64,000 nucleotides of DNA from contig OY978101.1 in assembly GCA_963854735.1 (NCBI GenBank), forward strand, positions 62,001 through 126,000, given 5' to 3'. The translations under genes and the position numbers were made by a program. Below are positions 56,834 through 64,000 of the stretch, piece after piece. The stretch is from Marvania coccoides (lineage: Eukaryota > Chlorophyta > Trebouxiophyceae > Chlorellales > Chlorellaceae). Positions within the stretch are counted from its first letter, which is position 1; each line of letters opens with the position of its first letter. The notes under the pieces were generated by a model. It saw only the letters and a list, made by a program, of their open reading frames with translations, had not been told where the DNA came from and made no database searches.

Positions 56834-58647
56834 TTACGACTCAACGCTGAGCTCGCTGCCTTCCTCGGTGATGCCAGGCAGGAAGGTAGTACCCTGGCTG
56901 CTGGCACTGGATCTTCTGGGGCGGGCGGTTTGGGGGCGAGCAGAGATTGGCGCAGCTTCGGGCTCAGGGAAGCCATCGCTGCCGCTGTCGCTGGGCTGCC
57001 GCGCCAGCATGTCAGACGCCCTCAGCGGCGCAAAGAATCCCAGCATGGGGAGCGCGGGCGAGGATCCGTCGCTCTCAGTCTCGCTGTCGCTATCTCCCTG
57101 CACTGGCTCCTCCTCAAACGCAGCTTTAGGCTCTTCCACCTCATCAGCGGGGCGGAAGCTGATCTCTTCTTTCTCCTCCTCCTCCTCTTCTTTTTCGCTC
57201 TCACTGCTGACCTCAGACTGCGCACTCTCCCTCTGCTGCACGCCATTGTGCTCCACTACCTCAGCAGCAGTCTCCTCGATGGATTCCTCCTCAGAGAAGA
57301 CGCCCTCTCCATTGCTGCTGCCCAGCTCCTCCTCCTCCTCCTCCTCCTCCGATTCCGCGACGGGCTCAATGTCGCACTTCTGCAGCACGTCATTCTCTGC
57401 AAGCGTCATCGCAGCATCCAGGGACTCTAGCTCAGCAGCCGCCTTTGCCTCGGAAGACAGCTCAGCGGCAGCGGTGACACCGCTGCCCTGCTGCTGCTCC
57501 TCGGATGCATGCGCAGCCTCCTTGGCATGCTTCTTCAGCACGTCGTCCGCCACCATCAGCGCGTAACGGGGCTCGACGATGGACAGAGGCACCGGCCTGG
57601 CCCCGGTTGCAGCCTCGACTTCATCAACGGCATATTTGGAGTCGATGGTGAGCGAATTTGAGGAACGCCTGGAGAAGGTGAGATCCGCGGGGAGCATGTC
57701 GCTGGGGATAGCGACAGACAGGGGCACTGGATTGGCGTGGAAAGGCCTGGGGGCGTGCTGCAGCGCGCGCAGCGCAGCGTCCTGCTCAGACTTGGCCTGC
57801 ATGATGCACTTGACGCTGCCACGGGGGAGGTACACCTTGGGCTCAACTGGCTTAGGGGGCTTGGGCTTGGCAGGCGCAGCAGCAGCGGTGGCAGTGTTAA
57901 AGGAATCGGCAGCGGAGGAGGCAGCCGTCGGTCCAGCAGCAGCCGATGCCGCACCCAGCACTCCATCAGCCTGCTCGCCCAGGTACTTCTTCAGCAAGGC
58001 CTCGATGCGAGCGGTGTGCGCCCTGCCAGCCTGCCTGGCACGGAGGGTGCGGGTGGCAGCAGTGGAAGAAACAGCTGAATGAGAGGCAGCCTGGGTATCA
58101 AACTTGTCTTCCGAGGTGTTTGAAGTAGCGATGGCGGCTTCGGGCTTGGCAGGAGGAGCTGGATTCTTGCGAGGGGGATGCTTGGCAGGCTTGGCGGGGG
58201 GCTTGGCCTCGCTCTCAGCTGGCCCATTTCTGGCTTGCGTCAGGGGCTCAAAGCTGCAGAATTGGAGGGTGAAAAAAGAGACACACTAAACCACTTTTCG
58301 ATTTTTTCAAAGGGCGAAAACGGCTAAACCTGCCTGAACTGCCAGCCCGGAATAGGTGTGCCAAAAACCTGGCGGGGACGCACGGGGACGAGCCTGGGGG
58401 CGATGAACTTCATTACGGGCTTCCTGTCGGTCACGGTGCCATCTGAGAGGATGTATTGGATGCTGTTGTCCTCAGCACCAGGGGCGGCAACGGCAGCGCT
58501 GGGGCGGAGGCTAAGCGCTTGCCCGGCATAGACGATGGCTTGGGAAGGCCATTGAGGGATATTTTCCGCCGCATCGATGTCTTTTGCCGCCTCCATGAGA
58601 GCGGTAGCCCCCTCGACCGCGGTGGTTGGCTCATCAACTGAAGCCAT
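56834..58647 (-). CDS. Acidic low-complexity protein, unrecognised
   Basis: Exons 58647..58334 and 58253..56834; 577 aa. The intron needs a GC donor (TTCAG then gcaggt); the nearby GT would put a stop immediately after the junction. Seen: N-terminal folded-looking segment with WPSQAIVYAGQALSLRP and PVMKFIAPRLVPVRP, a Pro/Lys/Ala linker, a motif VYLPRGSVKCIMQAKSEQ, and glutamate blocks (ESEEEEEEEELGSS, EKEEEEEEKEE). No known domain. Ser/Arg segments near the C-terminus could be phosphorylated. It could be a cytoskeletal, centrosomal or chromatin adaptor; nothing decides this. Head-to-head with MUS81. Confidence 0.75.
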
Positions 58648-59145
58648 TTGTGAGCCCTGCTAGACCGCCTTGATGGGGCCCCAACGGCTCTGGATGGCTT
58701 CCTTAGACAATTTCAATGTTAAGAAATGGCCGTGATGTGGAGCGAGGGCCGCTGAAAACTCCGAAACTCGAGGCTCTCCAAGCCGCTTCTCATCAATCGA
58801 GGCGACCAAAATTCCAGATTTGAAAAAACGGAAGCCTTCAGAGGGCTTTTACAAGTTGCAATGTTTTATTCAACGCCACGTATTCTGTCCTGAACATCAG
58901 CGCGCCTTCTGCCAGGCTGTATTTTCAATGTTTTTTCAAATTTCATGATCTGTATATCGTTGAGCTCGTTCTCATTTTATCTCCCAATCGGACAATGGGA
59001 CAATACGCTGCCGCTGCTCAAAGAGCTTCGGTCACCGCGGACCAGCAGGCCACAAATTTGCCGTGCCTAAACCCCCAGAACAACCTTTTATACTGTTTTT
59101 TGCTGCAAGTCCTTCGCCGTGCATACCCCAGACCCTTCTCCGCAG
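58648..59145. other. Divergent promoter and unresolved MUS81 first exon
   Basis: Between the acidic protein gene (-) and MUS81 exon at 59146 (+). An ATG at 58996 opens MGQYAAAAQRAS and could be the first exon with a weak gtcacc donor. Not certain. Confidence 0.4.
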
Positions 59146-62100
59146 GAACATTCTAACAATAGTGGCCGCACTCCACGCAGGGAGGTGCGTAACGAGCGCC
59201 GGCAGCGCGACCCTGAGCTGGGAACTGACAACCTGGCTCGCAGCCTGAAGCTGGCTCTGGACAACCTCGCGGATTACCCTCTGAGGGTCTATGACGTGAC
59301 ATCGGCGCAGGAAGTGAAGGGCATCGGCAGCACAGTCGCAAGGGTGAGCGAAATGGGCGTGAAGAGGTTTTTCCTGTCACCGCTGCCCGGTAGTTTAAAA
59401 GTAAATCCCAACTTACACCTTCCTTTTTATCGCGATTAGATCATCAAGGAGAACCTGTTTTCGGCCTTCCCTCCCGAGGAGCCCACCGCAGAGGAGCTGC
59501 AGCGGCTGCAAGCGGGCAGAACCGCGCTGAGAAAGGCGGAAGAAGCAAAGAAAAAGAGGGCGGCTGCGCAGGACAACGCGCCTCGCCCCCCAGCCCAGCG
59601 CCCCAGGACATCGTACCCGCCTACTGTGCCGGTCCCACCCCCTGCGGCTGCTGCAAGGCAGGGGTCCTCGCCCACTATTGAGACAGCGGAAACTTCTGCT
59701 GCTGCTCCCTCTGGGCGCGGCAGAAAGAAAGGCGCCGCCAAGGGCGAGAAGCAGTACGTGCCGAGCATTGGTTCTGCCAACTATGCGTTCCTGATCGTGC
59801 TGCTGCAGGCCCAAAAGGGCCCCGAGCGCAAGGCGTTTCTCTCCAAAGAGGACCTCATCAACCGCACGGAAGCCAGCGGGCTGTCCAACAAGCCCATCCG
59901 CGTCGAAGCCCCCCAGGGGTTTGGCTTCCAGGCCAGCGCCCGTAGCTTCTACAGCGGCTGGAGCGGTTTCAAGACTCTGGTGAACAAGGGGCTGGTAACG
60001 TCCTACAGCAACCCCATTAAGATCTCGCTCATGGAGGGGGGTCTGGCGCTGGCGGAGCGGCTATACCGCGATGCTGTGACCCGGGGGAAAGTGGCGCCGG
60101 TGGTGGGGCTTTCCACCGACGGCCCCATGCAGTTCCAGGTGGAGGCGCCGCCCAGCGAAGCTGAAGCGGCGGCGGCGGCGGCGCGGGTGGTGCAGGAGGC
60201 GGGGCTCGGGTCGGGGTCTCTGCCGTCGGCTGCGCTGCGGCCTAGGGCTGGCGGAGCAACGGTGGCGGTGGGCACAGCAGCGGCGCGCCGCGCTGCTGCT
60301 GCAGTGACTGCAACTGCAGCTGCAGCTGCTGTGGGTGTCCCTCGAGCAGCTCGAGCGCCTGCTCGCGCGACAGCAGCAGCGCCAGCCTGCCCGAGGAACC
60401 CTCTTGAGGTTCCATTGGCTGAGCGGCTGGGGCAGAGGAGGCAGCAGCAGCCGATGGGCGAGAGCGTCTTCTTAGACCTGGCAGGCAGCAGCAGCGACGA
60501 GGAGAACGAAAGGGCTGCGCCTCGGCGCGGCAGTGGCGGGCTTTCTACCCCCAGGCATGGCCTGGACGCTGTGGATACTACCGCTGTGCCTGCTGGGAGG
60601 TGGCAGCGTGTGTCTGACGAGCACATGGCCATGATGATGGAGATGGGATTCAGCGACAAGAAAGCGAGAAAGGTAAGAGAGGGTGGATTTAGGAGTTCAT
60701 CCGCAATTAATTAAATGCAAATGCGTGTACCCTTTTTTTTTGAACCAATTAATTTTGTTTGCAGGCGTTGCGTCTGTCAGACGGGCTCGAAAACGCCGTG
60801 GAAATTGTGACGATGATATCCTCGGACGAGGAAGAGAGCTCAGAGGAGGAACAAGAAGAGCGGCTGCAGCAACTGCCCCCGCTGCCGCCACACAGCGCTG
60901 CTGGCCCCGCGGCACCGCGCCTCGCCCCCATCCTCCCCTTTTCTGAGCAGGAGATTTTCGGGAGGGGTCACGTGCGGGGAGGGTCTCAGCCTGCCCAGCA
61001 GCGGCCTCGCATTTGCAGCATGCCTCGCTTAGAATCGCAGGAGCTGCCGGGCAGCAGCCAGCCCCCGCCCTCCCTCCCACCCCCTTCCAACGTCTCAGAA
61101 CCAGCCGCTACAGCTTCAAACCGGCTTAGGGTGCAAGGGAATACCGCCGCTGCCACCGCCGCAGCCTTTGTCGCAGCCGCTGGGCCCTCTTCTTTTCCGC
61201 AGCACGTGCAGCGCTCCCGTGGCACGTCGCCTGCTGCTGCCGTTGCGACTTCCAGCTCGCTGTGGCTGCGCTCCGAGGAGGTGCGGCTGCCACCAATCCC
61301 CCCCGGGCGATGCTTCAGCGATCAGTACGAAGTGCTGCTGCTGGTGGACGGCAGGGAGCAGTACAACCGTGCCGGGCAGTCCGGCCGCGCCGCTTCCTTG
61401 CAGGCCCACCTCGACCGCATGCGCGGGGCAGGGCTGGCTGTTGAGCACCGCACTCTGCCCATCGGAGATGCCCTGTGGGTTGCACGCTCGCGCACGAACC
61501 CCACCGAGGAGTACGTGTTGGACTACGTCTTGGAGCGCAAGTCGCTGACCGACCTGCTGGCCTCCATCAAGGAGTCCTCCCGCTATCAAACCCAGAAGTA
61601 CTATCTGAAGCGGAGCGGCCTGAAGAACGTGTACTACCTCATCGAGGGGGACCCGGAGACGCTGCCGGTGGCGAGGGACCACAAAACGGTGAAGACCGCG
61701 GCCTCCAACACCGAGGTCATCGACGGATTCCGCGTGCTGCGCACGCTGGGCGTGACTGAGACATTTCGCATGTACCAGGCTATGACGCAAGCAATAGCGG
61801 GGCTCTACGCGGTGCTGACCCGCAGGGGGGGCGACGCGCCCACTGCCCTCACGTATGACGCGTGGAAATCGCACATGAAGGACGCCAGCCAGGGAGAAAC
61901 CACGCTGCACGACGTGTGGGGACGCATGCTGTGTGAGGTGCCAGGGCTGGGGCCAGACAGCGTGGCGGCCATCCTGGCGGCGTACCCCACCCCTACTTCT
62001 CTGTGGAAGGCGTACCGAGGCGCCCTGCAGTCGGGAATTACAACTGGGGCAGGGGCGGCGACGGCGGAGGGGATGCTGGCTGGGACGAGGTTGGAGGGAG

Positions 62101-62195
62101 GCAGGGGCGGCGTGGGCCCCGAGAAGGCGCGCCGAGTGTTCCAGCTGCTGTTTGCCAACGGCTGGAATTTGACGCCGGCGCCGGGTGGTGCATGA
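59146..62195 (+). CDS. MUS81: MUS81 structure-specific endonuclease
   Basis: Exons 59146..59343, 59440..60672 and 60765..62195 (953 aa, plus an unresolved 5' exon, perhaps from 58996). Seen: N-terminal HhH region (DNLARSLKLALDNLADYPLR, EVKGIGSTVARIIKENLF), winged-helix domain (SANYAFLIVLLQAQKGPE, FYSGWSGFKTLVNKGLV), a UBA-like segment (MAMMMEMGFSDKKARKALRL, split by intron), a low-complexity linker, and the ERCC4 nuclease (VLLLVDGREQYN, TLPIGDALWVARSR, VLERKSLTDLLASI) with C-terminal HhH (LCEVPGLGPDSVAAILAAYP). The ERKxxxD signature is intact. MUS81-EME1 cuts recombination intermediates and stalled forks. At ~950+ aa it is much longer than the ~550-650 aa of animals and plants. Confidence 0.9.
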
Positions 62196-62351
62196 GATGA
62201 GAGACACTAGAGGGCCAGCCTCTAGTGACAAAATTATTAATGGACGCTGGGCTGGATTGTCCGTGTGTGTGTATTTTTACTCTGTATATTATATTTCAAA
62301 TTCATTTTTCTATGTATTGAAAGAACTGCGTACACAGAAAGTGCTCTCAAG

Positions 62352-64000
62352 ATGGCCATCAATGGTATAGAAGATGGGCGGTTTAAACATCTGCAATATC
62401 TCCTGACGCGCCAGGGCAACATCGTGGGCCCAGACTTTGAGGCTGGCCCTGAGCTGCTTGAGTTTCTCCGAGAACAGTGCAGGTGGGGACCTTGACTGGA
62501 CTTTTGCCTTGATTTCCGCTTTGATTGCCTCCGAAAAGTGATCTTGACAACTTTGGGGGCTCCTTTTGCGCAGGATTCTGGTGGTGGGTGCGGGAGGTCT
62601 CGGATGTGAGCTCCTCAAGGACCTGGCGCTCACCGGCTTTGGCACCATTGACGTGATCGACATGGACACGATTGACGTCTCAAACCTCAACCGCCAGTTC
62701 CTTTTTAGGTGCGCGCATGCTGCTACACTGCTGATATACCCGATGCCACTTCATCCGCCCCCCCCCCTCTCATCTGCGTTATTTTCTTTCATTAATTCAG
62801 GCCCGCCGACGTCGGCAAGTTCAAGGCTGAGGTGGCTGCCCAGCGCATCATGGAGCGCATCGACGACGTCACCGTGACGCCCCACAATTGCATGATTCAG
62901 GACAAGCCCATCGACTTTTATGAGCAGTTTCAGGTCATCGTGCTGGGGTTAGACTCGCTGGAGGCCCGGCGCTACATGAACTCGGTGGCCTGCTCATTCC
63001 TAGGCGAGTCCCACGCGTATATGAAGAGGGGAGGGACTGAAATTCTACGAATTGGGCTCGCTCTCCCTCGCTGCCCGTACCTGCCGTGCCTTTCCCCCCC
63101 GAACTGTACTCCACGCTCGCTTTCTTAATTTGTCCTCCTGATCCCAAATCTCACTCGCCCAATATCCTGCCTCGTTTTGGTACCGCACGCAGAGTACAAC
63201 GAGGACGGCACCCCCGACCTGTCCACCCTCAAGCCCCTGATCGATGGCGGCACAGAGGGGTTTAAGGGCCACGCCCGCGTGCTGCTCCCCGGCATCACCC
63301 CCTGCTTTGAGTGCACGCTCTGGCTGTTCCCCCCGCAGACCAAGTTCCCGCTGTGCACCCTGGCGGAGACCCCGCGTTCCGCCCCGCACTGCATCGAGTA
63401 TGCCAAGATCGTGCTGTGGCCGCGGGAACGCCCAGACGAAGATTTTGACGCCGACGACGAGGGGCACATGCGGTGGGTGTTTGACAAGGCCGCGGAGCGG
63501 GCCAAGGAGTTTGGCATCCCGGGGGTGACCTACCAGCTGACGCAGGGGGTTGTGAAGAACATCATCCCAGCCATTGCGTCTACCAACGCCATCGTAGCCG
63601 CCGCTTGCGCGCTGGAGGCGCTCAAGCTCGTGACCACCTGCTCCACCGGCCTCAACAACTACATGATGTGAGTTGCGGTTCTTTATCATTATTCTCTTTA
63701 CGAGTTTCACCTTCCATTTTCCATTTCGTAAATTGTAATTTTTTCTGCCCCACCAATTTTGATTTCCAGCTGTTTAAATTAAATATGTGGTGTAGGTACG
63801 TGGGCACTGACTCCATCTACACCCTCACATCCTCCTACGAGCGCGACCCCTCGTGCCCAATGTGCAGCGCTGGGGTGAATGTGACGGTGCCGCAGGGAGC
63901 CACTCTGCAGGAGGTCATAGACGCAATGGTGGCGGACGCGGGGCTGGGGCCCCACCTCAGCGCGCCCAGCGTGAGCTACGGCGCGTCCAATTTGTACATG
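62352..64000 (+). CDS. UBA3: NEDD8-activating enzyme E1 catalytic subunit, 3' truncated by the window
   Basis: Exons 62352..62482, 62574..62708, 62801..63003, 63193..63667 and 63796.. beyond 64000; about 383 aa visible. Seen: [20 protein letters not shown], adenylation motif [38 protein letters not shown] (built across intron 1/2), [20 protein letters not shown], zinc-site and catalytic Cys region [40 protein letters not shown], and second zinc Cys pair PSCPMCSAG. Pairs with AXR1/APPBP1 to activate NEDD8 for cullin modification. Intron 3 (donor 63004) is GC-AG: CTAG then gcgagt restores the frame into YNEDGTPDL. Confidence 0.95.

Overview
This window is nuclear DNA from a photosynthetic eukaryote, most likely a green alga (Chlorophyta). 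I read about 30 protein genes. They include chloroplast functions (Mg-protoporphyrin monomethyl ester cyclase CHL27, a PsbP-domain lumen protein, a DEG1-type protease, a Rubisco-activase-like AAA+ protein, an S1-domain protein) and eukaryotic core machinery (RPN2, eIF3i, eIF3j, HBS1, NOT2, UBA3, MUS81, an SMC protein, importin-11). Exons are GC-rich. Introns are short (about 70-350 nt, roughly two per gene) and AT-rich. No rRNA, tRNA, CRISPR or viral gene was seen.

Layout. 1-6900: PTRHD1, a tiny membrane protein, mitochondrial bL28, a small charged protein, a bHLH factor, LCMT1 and the PsbP protein. 7150-15300: RPN2, the Rubisco-activase-like gene with a 329-bp (TATG)n tract in its first intron, and HBS1. 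15800-22200: a three-repeat MYB, UDP-glucose pyrophosphorylase and the DEG protease. 22460-32230: a large divergent SMC gene, an S1 protein and a five-KH-domain protein. 32880-40230: formyl-THF deformylase, a foldback MITE-like element, CHL27 and a fusion of ankyrin repeats with malonyl-CoA:ACP transacylase. 40370-49210: importin-11-like, eIF3i, CCDC47 and a CDCA7-type zinc finger protein. 49680-64000: an orphan secreted Cys-rich protein, NOT2, eIF3j, a secreted FAS1 protein, an acidic orphan, MUS81 and UBA3 (cut by the window end).

Genes mostly alternate strand, so neighbours meet head-to-head (spacers of 164-693 bp that could hold shared promoters) or tail-to-tail (often 115-470 bp). Functional themes recur (photosynthesis, translation, ubiquitin/proteasome, chromosome maintenance), but there are no operons and no obvious cluster for one pathway.

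Most notable observations: (1) GC-AG introns are unusually frequent, about 9 of about 62 modelled coding introns, each demanded by reading phase; (2) the SMC protein does not fit the standard SMC1-6 signatures; (3) the ankyrin-transacylase fusion; (4) a 275-bp near-perfect foldback element with a 5-bp target duplication; (5) the 82-copy tetranucleotide tract. Exon models come from reading frame, phase and splice consensus only; 5' ends of two genes (2059-2891 and MUS81) are unresolved.
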